A stretch of DNA of 64,000 nt from Roseomonas acroporae (GCF_023223525.1 NZ_JALPRX010000062.1:35402-99401), one strand, 5' to 3'. Counted from the stretch's first letter, positions 52,866 through 62,569 are shown. Notes: generated by a model not told the origin, from the sequence alone. Translations and numbers: made by a program.

Positions 52866-53188
52866 TCGGAACAGGCTCCGGGCTCGGTTCACGACGGGCG
52901 GACCTGGGAAGGCTGCGACGCGGTGGCCAGGTGCCGCATCGAGTGGCGGGACCGACGGTTGCTGCTTTTCCGGGCATGCCACACCCAAACGCTCTCCCCA
53001 GGGTTGTATTGAAGAAATGTGGCGGGGGCTACAGCGGATCCTGCCAGATCCGGAACGGGCACCGGTTCCGGGGCGAGGATACTCCCTGCCGGCAGCCGCC
53101 TTGAAGCGGGGAGATGGCGGCGCGGTCCCCGGGGAGGGGCGGGCCGGCCCTTGCCGGCGCCGCAGGATGCGCCGACCCTGCCGGCGCC
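52866..53188. other. Divergent intergenic region
   Basis: These 323 bases separate two divergent genes and should hold both promoters. The open frames that cross it are GC-driven extensions. I see no repeat or RNA feature. Confidence 0.4.
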
Positions 53189-54130
53189 ATGCCCCCCGCA
53201 CCCGGTCCCACCCCCGATCCCGCACAGGTCTTCGACCGCGCCCTGCACCGCCGCCGCCGCGACCGCGCCGCCGGCACCGTGCACCGCGTGGCGCCGATCC
53301 TGGAGGATGCGGCGGACCGCCTGCTCGACCGGCTTGACGACACCACCCGGCGCTTCTCCCGCGCCCTCGACCTCGGCGGCCGCGGCGTGGTGGCGCCGCT
53401 GCTGCGTGGCCGCGGCATTCCGTTCGTGGTCTCCGCCGACCTGTCGCCGCGCATGGCCGCGCTGCCCGGGGCGGCGGGCCCGGACGCGCCGGGACGCGCC
53501 TCGGGGCTGCCCGTCGCCGCGGACGAGGAGTTCCTGCCCTTCGCGCCGGGAAGCTTCGACCTGATCGTGGCGAACCTCTCGCTGCACTGGGTGAACGACC
53601 TGCCCGGCGCGCTGCTCCAGCTCCGCCGGGCGCTGGCCCCCGACGGGCTGTTCCTCGCCTCGCTGCCCGGCCTCGGCACGCTGCAGCCGCTGCGCGCGGC
53701 GCTCACCGAGGCCGAGGCGGCGCTGACGGGCGGCGCGGCGCCGCGCGTCTCGCCCTTCCCGGAGCTGCGCGACGGCGCCGCCCTGCTCCAGCGCGCCGGC
53801 TTCGCCCTGCCCGTGGCCGATGCCGACCAGGTGACGCTGCGCTACCGCGACCCGTTCGCCCTGTTCGCCGACCTGCGCGCCGCGGGCGAGACCAACGCGG
53901 TGCGGGCGCGCGACCCGCGCACCCCGCCGCGCGCCCTGTTCCCCCTTGCCGCCTCCCGGCTGCCTGCCGGGCCGGGGGACGCATCGGAGGGCGTGGCGAT
54001 CCCGCTGCGGCTGCTGGTCCTCACCGGCTGGGCGCCGCACGAGAGCCAGAGCCGCCCGGCGCGGCCCGGCAGCGCCGATGTCCGGCTCGCCGATGCGCTG
54101 GGTGCGGAGGAGAAACGCCTGCCGCGCTGA
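53189..54130 (+). CDS. SAM-dependent methyltransferase (BioC/NDUFAF5-like)
   Basis: A 313-residue class I methyltransferase. It opens VFDRALHRRRRDRAA, typical of alphaproteobacterial NDUFAF5/BioC-like enzymes. RALDLGGRGVVAPLLRG takes the place of motif I, with one Gly fewer than usual, and SFDLIVANLSLHWVNDLPG is the motif II-IV region. ATG 53189 (MPPAPGPTPDPAQ) fits the family N-terminus; the longer frame is not supported. In mitochondria the relative acts on complex I assembly; whether the bacterial one does the same is not shown. Confidence 0.82.
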   Translation: MPPAPGPTPDPAQVFDRALHRRRRDRAAGTVHRVAPILEDAADRLLDRLDDTTRRFSRALDLGGRGVVAPLLRGRGIPFVVSADLSPRMAALPGAAGPDAPGRASGLPVAADEEFLPFAPGSFDLIVANLSLHWVNDLPGALLQLRRALAPDGLFLASLPGLGTLQPLRAALTEAEAALTGGAAPRVSPFPELRDGAALLQRAGFALPVADADQVTLRYRDPFALFADLRAAGETNAVRARDPRTPPRALFPLAASRLPAGPGDASEGVAIPLRLLVLTGWAPHESQSRPARPGSADVRLADALGAEEKRLPR

Positions 54131-54293
54131 GGCCGGGCCGCCTGACGCGCTTGCAACCGCCCCTGCCGGCGCGCATTTTCGGAGACTGATACGCAGCAAC
54201 GCCCGCCGCGCGCCCAGACCGGCCCCAGACGGGACAACCCCCGGACGGGACAACCGGGCAGCCAGCCAGGGAGCACAGGCGCCGCCAGGACCG

Positions 54294-55106
54294 ATGAGCC
54301 GCATGGACCAGCAGGCCGGCGACCCCCGCCGCATCACCCTCCACGACCCCGCCGACTTCGCGCCGATGCGCCGCGCCGGCCAGCTCGCCGCCGCGACGCT
54401 GGACATGATCGCCCCGCACGTCCGCCCCGGCGTGACCACCGGCGAGCTGGACCAGCTCTGCCACGACTTCATGGTGGCCAACGGCGCGGTGCCGGCGACG
54501 CTGGGCTATCGCGGCTACACCAAGTCCTCCTGCATCTCGATCAACCACGTGGTCTGCCACGGCATCCCGGGCGAGCGCGTGCTGCAGGAAGGCGACATCC
54601 TCAACATCGACGTCACGCCGCTGCTGGACGGCTGGCACGGCGACAGCAGCCGCATGTACGTGGCGGGCACGCCCTCCACCAAGGCGCGGCTGCTGATGGA
54701 CGTGACCTACGAATCCCTGATGCGCGGCATCGCGGCGGTGCGGCCGGGCGCCACGCTCGGCGATGTCGGCCATGCCATCCAGTCCTACGTCGAGAAGCAC
54801 CGCTTCTCGGTGGTGCGCGACTTCTGCGGCCACGGCATCGGCCAGCGCTTCCACGCGCCGCCCAACGTGCTGCATTTCGGCCGCCCCGGCGAGGGGCCGG
54901 TGCTCAAGCCCGGCATGTTCTTCACGATCGAGCCGATGGTGAATGCCGGCCGGCCCGAGGTGAAGATCCTCGACGATGGCTGGACCGCGGTGACGCGCGA
55001 CCGCTCGCTCTCGGCGCAGTTCGAGCACATGGTGGGCGTCACGGAGAAGGGCTGCGAGATCTTCACCCTCTCCCCCGCCGGGCTGCACAAGCCGAACCTC
55101 GGCTGA
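54294..55106 (+). CDS. map: Type I methionine aminopeptidase
   Basis: A 270-residue enzyme that removes N-terminal Met from nascent proteins. The five metal ligands are visible in order: the two Asp of NIDVTPLLDGWHGDSSRMY, the His of CGHGIG, the Glu of FFTIEPMVN and the Glu of SAQFEHMVGV. The substrate-pocket His is in NHVVCHGIP. ATG 54294 (MSRMDQQAGD) is chosen; ATG 54303 is an alternative. It follows the methyltransferase gene by 163 nt on the same strand. Confidence 0.93.
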   Translation: MSRMDQQAGDPRRITLHDPADFAPMRRAGQLAAATLDMIAPHVRPGVTTGELDQLCHDFMVANGAVPATLGYRGYTKSSCISINHVVCHGIPGERVLQEGDILNIDVTPLLDGWHGDSSRMYVAGTPSTKARLLMDVTYESLMRGIAAVRPGATLGDVGHAIQSYVEKHRFSVVRDFCGHGIGQRFHAPPNVLHFGRPGEGPVLKPGMFFTIEPMVNAGRPEVKILDDGWTAVTRDRSLSAQFEHMVGVTEKGCEIFTLSPAGLHKPNLG

Positions 55107-55187
55107 GCGGCCGGCGCCAGCAGGCCGCGCGCCGGGCCGGAAGGATTCCCGCCCGGCGGCGATGGCCGGGATGCGTCCCGCCCGCGC

Positions 55188-56204
55188 CTACTCCGACCGC
55201 AGCCCCGTCGCCCGCACCGCCGCCACCCAGCGCGGCACCTCGTGCCGGATGCGCTCGGCGAAGGGCTCCGGCCCTTCCGCCACGATGTGGCCGCCCTGCT
55301 CGCCGAACCGCGCGCGGATCTCGGGCTGGCGCAGCGCCTCCGAGACGTCCTCCGCCACCTTCGCCACGATGGCGGGCGGCGTGCCGGCGGGCGCCAGCAG
55401 CCCGTACCAGGGGCCGCAATCGCCGGTGTCGTAGCCCAGCTCCGGCAGGGTCGGCACGCCGGGCAGCAGGTCGGGGAAGCGGTCGGGTCCCGCGATCGCG
55501 AGCGGCCGCAGCTTGCCGTCGCGCAGCAGCGCGATGGAGCCGGCGAGGGTCGAGAAGGTCAGCGGCACCCGCCCCGCGATCACGTCCTGCAGGGCCGGCG
55601 CCGTGCCGCGATAGGCGACATGCGTCAGCTCGATCCCCGCCGCGCGGGCGAACAGCGCCCCGGCGAAATTGCCGCCCGAGCCGTTGCCGGAGGTGGAGTA
55701 GGTGAGCCGCCCCGGCGCCTCGCGCGCCGCCGCGACCACCGCGGCGACGTCGGGGAAGGGCTGCTGCGGCGTGGTGAACAGCACGGTCGGCGAGCTGTAG
55801 ATCAGCACGACCGGCGCGAGGTCGCGCAGCGGATCGACCGGCTGGTTCGGATAGAGCGCCACGTTGGCGGTCAGCGTGGCCGCGCCCATCAGCAGGGTAT
55901 GGCCGTCGGGCGCCGACTTCGCGACCGCCTCGTTGGCGATCATGCCGTTGGCGCCGGGCCGGTTCTCGATCACCAGCGGCTGCCCCCAGACAGCCTGCAG
56001 GCTGGGCTGCAGCAGGCGCGCCGGGAAGTCGGTCGGCCCGCCCGGCGGGTAGCCCATCACCACGCGTACCGGCCGCGTGGGCCAGTCCGTCGCCGCCCGG
56101 GCGGGCCGGGGCCGCAGCAACGCCGACGGCAGCAATGCCGACGGTAGCAATGCCGCCGGGCCGGCCGCGAGCAATTGCCGGCGCTTCGGTTTCATCTGCG
56201 GCAT
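55188..56204 (-). CDS. Bug-family tripartite tricarboxylate receptor (TctC-like)
   Basis: A 338-residue exported solute-binding protein. The leader has twin Arg-like KRRQLLAAG and a hydrophobic stretch made of repeated LLPSA units, with cleavage near ARA-A. Mature landmarks are RVVMGYPPGGPTDFPARLLQ, ENRPGANGMIANEAVAKSAP and HVAYRGTAPALQDVIAGRV, the usual Bug pattern. ATG 56204 has GGAGGAAGG 7 nt upstream. These proteins bind small carboxylates in the periplasm, and orphan copies without TctAB, as here, are common in Acetobacteraceae and Burkholderiales. Confidence 0.92.
   Translation of the reverse strand: MPQMKPKRRQLLAAGPAALLPSALLPSALLRPRPARAATDWPTRPVRVVMGYPPGGPTDFPARLLQPSLQAVWGQPLVIENRPGANGMIANEAVAKSAPDGHTLLMGAATLTANVALYPNQPVDPLRDLAPVVLIYSSPTVLFTTPQQPFPDVAAVVAAAREAPGRLTYSTSGNGSGGNFAGALFARAAGIELTHVAYRGTAPALQDVIAGRVPLTFSTLAGSIALLRDGKLRPLAIAGPDRFPDLLPGVPTLPELGYDTGDCGPWYGLLAPAGTPPAIVAKVAEDVSEALRQPEIRARFGEQGGHIVAEGPEPFAERIRHEVPRWVAAVRATGLRSE
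56115..56159 (-). repeat. 3 x 15-bp tandem repeat in the Bug signal peptide
   Basis: CAGCAACGCCGACGG (56115), CAGCAATGCCGACGG (56130) and TAGCAATGCCGCCGG (56145) are head-to-tail 15-bp units. They encode the repeated LLPSA in the hydrophobic core of the signal peptide and keep the frame whatever the copy number. Confidence 0.8.
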
Positions 56205-56466
56205 GTCCGCCTTCCTCCCCCGATGTCGTGCGGCCGCGCTTGAGTTGCCGGCCTGCCGAGGCGATCCGTCACACGGAACGGCGACTCCTGGCCAGGAGGA
56301 ATCGCATGCGGCGCGGCAGGTTCGCGCCGATGCGGGGCCGGTGCGGCGGCCGATACGGACCAGTGCGGGAGAAGTGGTCCCGGCCCCGGCCCCGAGGTCG
56401 GGTCCCTCGCCCCCGGACGGAACCGGGCCGAGCCCCGGCGCGGGAGGATCACGAGGAGTGGCCGGC

Positions 56467-56568
56467 ATGACCGATGCCCTGCGCCGTTTCCCGCTGGCCC
56501 GGCGCTGGTTCGGCGGCACCCATGGTCCCGATCTGCACGAGGCGGCCGCGCGGCAGATCGGCGCCTGA
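56467..56568 (+). CDS. Possible small protein, 33 residues
   Basis: ATG 56467 is preceded by GAGGAG 8 nt upstream (56453-56458), one of the better ribosome sites of the flank. The frame reads MTDALRRFPLARRWFGGTHG, then PDLHEAAARQIGA, with an amphipathic basic N-terminal half. It lies alone between the Bug gene and the Lrp gene. I know no family; it could be chance in high-GC DNA. Confidence 0.4.
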   Translation: MTDALRRFPLARRWFGGTHGPDLHEAAARQIGA

Positions 56569-56657
56569 TCATCCGGCACGCGCCGAGGGTCGGATCGGCC
56601 GACCGGCCTCGGCCTCCGACCCGAAGGAATGGCCGGCCGTGAAGGCCCCTGTTCGCC

Positions 56658-57110
56658 CTACGGCGCCGGCGAGTAGCTCTGCTTGAGGCAGCGCAGGGTG
56701 AAGCTGGTGCGGGTGTGGCGCACCCCGGGCAGGCGGTAGAGCTTGTCGCGCAGCAGCGCCTCGGCCCCGGCCGTGCCGCCCACCGCGGCCTTGATCACGT
56801 AGTCGTACTCGCCGGTGACGAGATAGGCCTCGATCACCTCGGGCAGCGCCGTCACGGCGGCCTCGAAGCGGGTCAGGCTGTCGTCGTCGTGCTTCTCCAT
56901 CATCACCTCCAGGAACACCGTGTCCGGCATGCCGAGCGCGGCCTGGTCGAGGATGGCGACGTAGCCCTTGATCACGCCGGCCTGCTCCAGCCGCCGCACT
57001 CGCGTCCAGCAGGGGGAGGGGGAGAGTCCGACCTCCTCGGCCAACTCGGCGTTGGTCAGCCGGGCGCGGCGGTGCAGGGCGCGGAGGATCCGGCGGTCGA
57101 TGGCGTCCAT
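56658..57110 (-). CDS. Lrp/AsnC-family regulator
   Basis: A 150-residue regulator. The HTH is at the N-terminus (MDAIDRRILRALHRRARLTN, AELAEEVGLSPSPCWTRVRR) and the RAM ligand domain follows (GYVAILDQAALGMPDTVFLE, VTGEYDYVIKAAV). It is divergent from the indolepyruvate oxidoreductase gene with a 115-nt gap. That arrangement is typical for Lrp-type control of amino-acid catabolism, so aromatic amino acids are likely ligands. ATG 57110 gives the standard start. Confidence 0.92.
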   Translation of the reverse strand: MDAIDRRILRALHRRARLTNAELAEEVGLSPSPCWTRVRRLEQAGVIKGYVAILDQAALGMPDTVFLEVMMEKHDDDSLTRFEAAVTALPEVIEAYLVTGEYDYVIKAAVGGTAGAEALLRDKLYRLPGVRHTRTSFTLRCLKQSYSPAP

Positions 57111-57225
57111 GGCGGAAGGATCTACCGTCCTTTCGGCGCCGCACAACAGAATTCGGCAGGAACCTTCGCCCGTGACACCCCATTCTTCGGTACAGGGAAA
57201 CGAGCGTCCGGAGGGTTCCACCGCC

Positions 57226-60200
57226 ATGGGCAGCATCCAGCGACCGGAGGTCACCCTCGACAGCCGCTGGGAGGCGGCGGGCGAGACCACCCTGCTCACC
57301 GGCATCCAGGCGCTGGTGCGCCTGCCCCTGCTGCAACGCCAGCTCGACGCGCTGCGCGGCTGGGACACGGCGGGCTTCGTCTCCGGCTATCGCGGCTCGC
57401 CGCTCGGCGGCTTCGACAAGGAACTGCTGCACCAGGAGAAGCGGCTGCGCGAGGCCGGGGTGGTGTTCCGGCCCGGGCTGAACGAGGACCTGGCCGCCAC
57501 CGCCGTCTGGGGCACGCAGCAGGTGGGTCTGTACCCGGGCGCGAGGCACGAGGGCGTGTTCGCCCTCTGGTACGGCAAGGGGCCGGGGGTGGACCGCTCC
57601 GGCGACGTGCTGCGGCATGCCAATTCCGCCGGCACGGCGCCGCGCGGCGGCGTGCTGGCGCTGGCCGGCGACGATCCCTCGGCCAAGTCCTCCACCGTGA
57701 CGAACGCCTCCGAATACGCCTTCATGGATGCCGAGATCCCGGTCCTCGACCCGGCCGGCGTCGAGGAGGTGCTGGAATTCGGCCTCAAGGGGCTGGCGCT
57801 GTCGCGCTTCGCCGGGGTGTGGGCCGGGCTGAAATGCGTGGCCGACACGATGGACGCCTCCGCCACGGTGCGGATCGATCCGGCGGCCTACGACACGGTG
57901 CTGCCGCACGGCCTGCTGGAATCGCCGGACGGGCTGCACATCCGCCTGCGCGACACGCCGATCGCGCAGGAGAAGCGCCTGCGCCGCTTCCGCCTGCCCG
58001 CCGCCATCGCCTTCGCCCGCGCCAACGGCATCGACCGGCTGGTGATCGACTCGCCGCAGGCCCGCTACGGCATCGCGGCGCGCGGCAAGGCCTATGCGAC
58101 TCTGCGGCAGGCGATGCTCGACCTCGGCATCACCGACGACCTCGCCCGCATGATGGGGCTGCGGTTGTGGAAGGTGGGGCTCGCCTGGCCGCTGGACGCC
58201 GAGGCGGCGCGCGATTTCGCCGCCGGGCTGGAGGAGGTGCTGGTGGTCGAGGACCGCCGGCCGCTGCTGGAGCCGCAGTTGCGCGACGCGCTGTACCACC
58301 TGCCTTCCCGCCCGCGCCTCGTCGGCAAGACGGACGAGGCGGGGGCGCCGCTGCTCTCCGACCTCACCGAGCTGGATGCCGGGCAGATCGCCCGGGCCCT
58401 GGCGGCAAGGCTGCCGGAAGGGTTCCGCACCGAGCGCATGGCGGCGCGCCTCGCGGAACTCGACGCGCTGGAGGCCGGCGCGCGCGAGCCGGCGCACAGC
58501 CGCGACCCGTTCTTCTGCCCCGGCTGCCCGCACAACACCTCGACCCGCGTGCCGGAGGGCAGCCACGCCCTGGCCGGCATCGGCTGCCACTACCTGGCGA
58601 CGCGGATGGACCGCGACACCGAGCTGTTCACCCAGATGGGCGGCGAGGGGCTGCCCTGGATCGGCCAGTCGCCCTTCGTCGAGACGCCGCACGTCTTCGC
58701 CAATCTCGGCGACGGCACCTACAGCCATTCCGGCAGCCTCGCCATCCGCGCCGCGCTCGCGGCGGGGGTGAGCATCACCTACAAGATCCTCTACAACGGC
58801 GCCGTCGCCATGACCGGCGGCCAGCAGGTCGAGGGCGACCTGACCCTGCCGCGCATCGCGGCGCAGCTCGCCGCCGAGGGCGTCGCGCGCATCGAGATCG
58901 TCTCCGACGACCCGGACCGGTATCGCGGCGACGCGATGCTGCCGAAGGGCGTGGGCTTCCATCACCGGCGCGAGCTGGACGCGGTGCAGCGCCGGCTGCG
59001 CGAGACGCCGGGCGTCACGGTGCTGATCTACGACCAGGAATGCGCCACCGAGCGCCGCCGCAAGCGCAAGCGCGGCCTGGCGCCGCAGGCCACGCGCCGC
59101 GCCGTGATCAACCCGCGCGTCTGCGAGGATTGCGGCGACTGCTCGCGCGCCTCGAACTGCCTCGCCGTCGAGCCGGTGGAGACGGCGTTCGGCCGCAAGC
59201 GGCAGATCGACCAGTCCGCCTGCAACCAGGACATGAGCTGCGTCGAGGGCTTCTGCCCGTCCTTCGTGACGCTGGTCGGCGCCGCGCCCGCCGCGCACCC
59301 GGCGACGCCCGCGCCGGACGGCGCGCTGCCGGAACCCGCGCTGCCGGAGTTGCGGGACGGGGCCTGGAACATCCTGCTCGCCGGCGTGGGCGGGCAGGGG
59401 GTGACGGCACTCGGCGCCATCCTCGGCATGGCGGCGCATCTGGAGGGGCGGCCGGTGCGCTCCGTCGACCAGCTCGGCATGGCGCAGAAGGGCGGCGGCG
59501 TCTACGTGCAGCTCCGCCTCGGCGCGCCCGGGGCCACGCCGGAATCGCTGCGCGCGCCGCGCATCGGCGCCGGCCAGGCGGACCTGCTGCTCGCCGCCGA
59601 CATGATGGTGGCGCACGGCCGCACCGCCCGGCCGCTGCTCGGCGCCGACCGCACGGCCGCCGTGGTGAACGCCGACCTCGCCCCGACCGCGCAATTCGTG
59701 CAGGACACCGGCACGCGCTACGACCGCGAGGGCATGCTGGCCAGCGTGCGCGAGGCGTGCCGCGAGGTGCTAGCGGTGCCGGCGCTGCACCGGGTGGAGG
59801 CGGAACTCGGCGACGCCATCTTCCTCAACATGTTCCTGCTCGGCATGGCCTATCAGCGCGGCCTGCTGCCGCTCTCGGCCGAGGCGATCGGGCGGGCGAT
59901 CGAGCTGAACGGCGCCGCCGTGGCGAGGAACCGCGAGGCGTTCCAGCGCGGCCGCGCCGCCGCGCTGGAGGCGCCGGCCGCGCCGCCCGCGCCGGAGACG
60001 CTGGAGCAGCGCATCGCCCGGCGCGTCGCCGACCTCACCGCCTACCAGTCGGCCCGCTACGCGCGCCGCTACGCCGCCGCCGTCGAGCGCGTGCGCGCCG
60101 CCGAGCAGGCGGCGGTGCCGGGCGCCACGCGGCTGGCGGAGGCCGTGACGGCGCAGCTCCATCGCCTGATGGCCTACAAGGACGAGTACGAGGTGGCGCG

Positions 60201-60657
60201 GCTGCACGCCGATCCCGAATGGCAGGCCAGCCTCGCGCGCGACTTCAAGGGCACGACGCGGGTGGAGCTGAACCTCGCCCCGCCGCTGCTCTCCGGCACC
60301 GATCCCGCCACCGGCCGCCCGCGCAAGCACCGCTTCGGGCCGTGGATGCTGCGCGCCATGGGTCTGCTGCGGCACGGCAAGGTGCTGCGCGGCACCGCGC
60401 TCGACCCGTTCGGCCGCACCGAGGAGCGCCGCACCGAGCGCGCGCTGGTCGCGGAATTCGAGGCGGGGCTGGAGCGGCTGCTGCGGCTGCTCTCGCCCGC
60501 GACGCATGCGGCGATCTGCGCCTGGGTGGAGGCCTGGGCGGGGGTGAAGGGCTACGGGCCGGTGAAGGCGCGCAACATCGCCACGGTGCGCGCGGCGCTG
60601 CCGGGGCTGGAGGCGGCGGTGGCCGAGGCGCCGGCGCGGGTGCCGGTGGCGGCGTAG
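57226..60657 (+). CDS. Indolepyruvate ferredoxin oxidoreductase (fused subunits)
   Basis: A 1143-residue enzyme that oxidatively decarboxylates aryl pyruvates from aromatic amino acids to aryl-CoA, reducing ferredoxin. It is the one-chain form joining the alpha and gamma subunits. FVSGYRGSPLGGFDKELL is the pyrimidine-binding N-terminus, CPGCPHNTSTRVPEGS leads to the thiamine diphosphate domain, and VCEDCGDCSRASNCL with CNQDMSCVEGFCPSF supply Cys for Fe-S binding. AGVGGQGVTALGAILGMAAH begins the gamma part. ATG 57226 has GGAGGG 10 nt upstream. The divergent Lrp gene is its likely regulator. Confidence 0.93.
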   Translation: MGSIQRPEVTLDSRWEAAGETTLLTGIQALVRLPLLQRQLDALRGWDTAGFVSGYRGSPLGGFDKELLHQEKRLREAGVVFRPGLNEDLAATAVWGTQQVGLYPGARHEGVFALWYGKGPGVDRSGDVLRHANSAGTAPRGGVLALAGDDPSAKSSTVTNASEYAFMDAEIPVLDPAGVEEVLEFGLKGLALSRFAGVWAGLKCVADTMDASATVRIDPAAYDTVLPHGLLESPDGLHIRLRDTPIAQEKRLRRFRLPAAIAFARANGIDRLVIDSPQARYGIAARGKAYATLRQAMLDLGITDDLARMMGLRLWKVGLAWPLDAEAARDFAAGLEEVLVVEDRRPLLEPQLRDALYHLPSRPRLVGKTDEAGAPLLSDLTELDAGQIARALAARLPEGFRTERMAARLAELDALEAGAREPAHSRDPFFCPGCPHNTSTRVPEGSHALAGIGCHYLATRMDRDTELFTQMGGEGLPWIGQSPFVETPHVFANLGDGTYSHSGSLAIRAALAAGVSITYKILYNGAVAMTGGQQVEGDLTLPRIAAQLAAEGVARIEIVSDDPDRYRGDAMLPKGVGFHHRRELDAVQRRLRETPGVTVLIYDQECATERRRKRKRGLAPQATRRAVINPRVCEDCGDCSRASNCLAVEPVETAFGRKRQIDQSACNQDMSCVEGFCPSFVTLVGAAPAAHPATPAPDGALPEPALPELRDGAWNILLAGVGGQGVTALGAILGMAAHLEGRPVRSVDQLGMAQKGGGVYVQLRLGAPGATPESLRAPRIGAGQADLLLAADMMVAHGRTARPLLGADRTAAVVNADLAPTAQFVQDTGTRYDREGMLASVREACREVLAVPALHRVEAELGDAIFLNMFLLGMAYQRGLLPLSAEAIGRAIELNGAAVARNREAFQRGRAAALEAPAAPPAPETLEQRIARRVADLTAYQSARYARRYAAAVERVRAAEQAAVPGATRLAEAVTAQLHRLMAYKDEYEVARLHADPEWQASLARDFKGTTRVELNLAPPLLSGTDPATGRPRKHRFGPWMLRAMGLLRHGKVLRGTALDPFGRTEERRTERALVAEFEAGLERLLRLLSPATHAAICAWVEAWAGVKGYGPVKARNIATVRAALPGLEAAVAEAPARVPVAA

Positions 60658-60857
60658 GCCGGCGGGGAGGGCCTTGCCATCCTCGGTTCCGCCCACCGGA
60701 AAGGGCGGCGCCGAGGTCCGGCGCTACCGCCCGGAGGAGAGACCTGCCGATCACGACCGGCCAATTGAGGCAGGATTACGGCAATTGGGGTTGAATTGGG
60801 GCGAACCTTCATGCTTCCCATGCTGCGCCGCAGCAAGAGGCGGCGCGAAGGACCAGC

Positions 60858-61250
60858 ATGCCGTTCTCCTCCATCCGCCCGCTGCTCGCCCTGCTGACGC
60901 TGCTCGCCGCCCCCGCGGCCCGGGCGGGGGAGCCGGGCGGCGCCCTCCAGGTCACCGCCGCCCTCGGCGGCTCCGTGCCGTACCTGACGGGGGAGGGGAT
61001 GTTCATGGTGGCGCGGCTGGACGGAATCGCGCTGCCCAGCCTCTCGCTCGATCGCCGGCGGCCCTTCCCCGAGAACACCAGGACGGTGTTCGACCAGCGT
61101 ACCGAGGCGGTGCTCGGCGTGGACTGCCGGCTGGGGCGGATCGGCCTGGCGACGCTCTCGCTGGACGGCCTGCTGAGCGTGGCGGAACGCGCGGCGCCCG
61201 AGCAGGCACGGCCGCTGCTCGCGCTTGTCCTGCTGCGGCTGGGATTCTGA
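60858..61250 (+). CDS. Small exported protein, unknown function
   Basis: A 130-residue protein with a clear signal peptide (PFSSIRPLLALLTLLAAPAA, cleavage near ARA-G). The mature part is about 107 residues and mostly beta, with two Cys-poor blocks (VPYLTGEGMFMVARLDG, VFDQRTEAVLGVDCRLG). I do not recognise a family. It stands alone in front of the acyl-CoA dehydrogenase gene, same strand, 116 nt away. Confidence 0.65.
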   Translation: MPFSSIRPLLALLTLLAAPAARAGEPGGALQVTAALGGSVPYLTGEGMFMVARLDGIALPSLSLDRRRPFPENTRTVFDQRTEAVLGVDCRLGRIGLATLSLDGLLSVAERAAPEQARPLLALVLLRLGF

Positions 61251-61366
61251 TCCCGCCCGCGCGGGGCCGGACCCGTGCGGGCGCTTCGGCGGACGGGCGG
61301 ACCGGCATGAGCCGGCTGGACGGGTCCCCGTGCCCCCGCGAGAATGCCGCCGGGGAGTGAACATCC

Positions 61367-62545
61367 ATGCCGCCCGACGCCGAGACCGCCTTCGACCTGC
61401 CCGAGGCCACGCGCGCCCTGCGCGACACGGCGCTCGACTTCGCGCGCGGCACGCTGGCGCCAAAGGCGCTGGAATGGGACCGCGAGCGGCACTTCCCGGT
61501 GGAGGAGATGCGCGAGGCCGCGGCGCTCGGCATGGCCGCGATCTACGTGCGCGAGGAATCCGGCGGCGCCGGCCTGACGCGCCTCGACGCCGCCGTGATC
61601 TTCGAGGCGCTGTCGCAGGGCTGCCCGGTGATCGCGGCCTTCCTCTCGATCCACAACATGGTCGCCTGGATGATCGACCGCTACGGCAGCGAGGCGCAGC
61701 GCGCCGAGTGGCTGCCGGATCTCGTCACCATGCGCCGCATCGCCTCCTACTGCCTCACCGAGCCGGGTTCCGGCTCCGACGCCGCCGCGCTGCGCACCCG
61801 CGCGGCGCGCGACAACGAGGGTTACGTGCTGAACGGCGCCAAGCAGTTCATCTCGGGCGCCGGCACCTCCGACCTCTACGCCACCATGGTGCGGACCGGC
61901 GGCGACGGGCCCGCCGGTCAAGGATCGGGCGGCGTCTCCTGCCTGCTGGTGCCGAAGGACACGCCCGGCCTCTCCTTCGGCGCCAACGAGCGCAAGATGG
62001 GCTGGAACGCGCAGCCGACGCGCACCGTGAACTTCGCCGACGCGCGCGTGCCGGCGTCGGCGCTGCTCGGCGAGGAGGGGCAGGGCTTCCGCATCGCGAT
62101 GAGCGGGCTCGACGGCGGGCGGCTGAACATCGCGGCCTGCTCGGTGGGCGGGGCGCAGGCGGCGCTCGACATCGCGCTGGCCTACGTGAAGGAGCGGCGC
62201 GCCTTCGGCCGCGCCGTCGCCGACTTCCAGGCCACGCAATTCCGCCTCGCCGACATGGCGACCGAGCTGGAGGCGGCGCGCACGCTGCTCTGGCGCGCCT
62301 GCGCGAAATTGGACGCGCGGGCGCCGGATGCCACCGCCTTCTGCGCCATGGCCAAGCGCTTCGCGACCGACACCGGCTCGCGCGTCGCCGACGAGGCGCT
62401 GCAATTGCTCGGCGGCTACGGCTACCTTGCCGAGTACGGCGTGGAGAAGATCGTGCGCGACCTGCGCGTGCACCGCATCCTGGAAGGCACCAACGAGATC
62501 ATGCGCGTCATCATCTCGCGCCACCTGCTGGGCGGTCGGGGCTGA
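61367..62545 (+). CDS. Acyl-CoA dehydrogenase (isobutyryl-CoA type)
   Basis: A 392-residue flavoenzyme for acyl-CoA beta-oxidation. Signatures are ASYCLTEPGSGSDAAALRTR (FAD and substrate binding), GAKQFISGAG, GGYGYLAEYGVEKIVRDLRV and HRILEGTNEIMRVIISRHLL with the catalytic-region Glu. The plan is closest to branched-chain (isobutyryl) dehydrogenases, judged from the EGTNEIMRVIISR end. It starts 116 nt after the small exported protein and is followed after 24 nt by a glycosyltransferase gene on the same strand. Confidence 0.92.
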   Translation: MPPDAETAFDLPEATRALRDTALDFARGTLAPKALEWDRERHFPVEEMREAAALGMAAIYVREESGGAGLTRLDAAVIFEALSQGCPVIAAFLSIHNMVAWMIDRYGSEAQRAEWLPDLVTMRRIASYCLTEPGSGSDAAALRTRAARDNEGYVLNGAKQFISGAGTSDLYATMVRTGGDGPAGQGSGGVSCLLVPKDTPGLSFGANERKMGWNAQPTRTVNFADARVPASALLGEEGQGFRIAMSGLDGGRLNIAACSVGGAQAALDIALAYVKERRAFGRAVADFQATQFRLADMATELEAARTLLWRACAKLDARAPDATAFCAMAKRFATDTGSRVADEALQLLGGYGYLAEYGVEKIVRDLRVHRILEGTNEIMRVIISRHLLGGRG

Positions 62546-62569
62546 ATCGGCGCGGGGGCTGAGCGGACC

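Noticed and set aside
56569..59694. Open frame of 1041 codons on the minus strand across the Lrp and indolepyruvate oxidoreductase genes
   Set aside because: It is antisense to a gene with clear cofactor and Fe-S motifs. Its product is Arg/Gly/His-rich without domains, the usual shadow of high-GC DNA.
56715..60794. Open frame of 1359 codons on the plus strand overlapping the oxidoreductase
   Set aside because: It is in a different frame from the real enzyme, low in complexity and without a start or domains.
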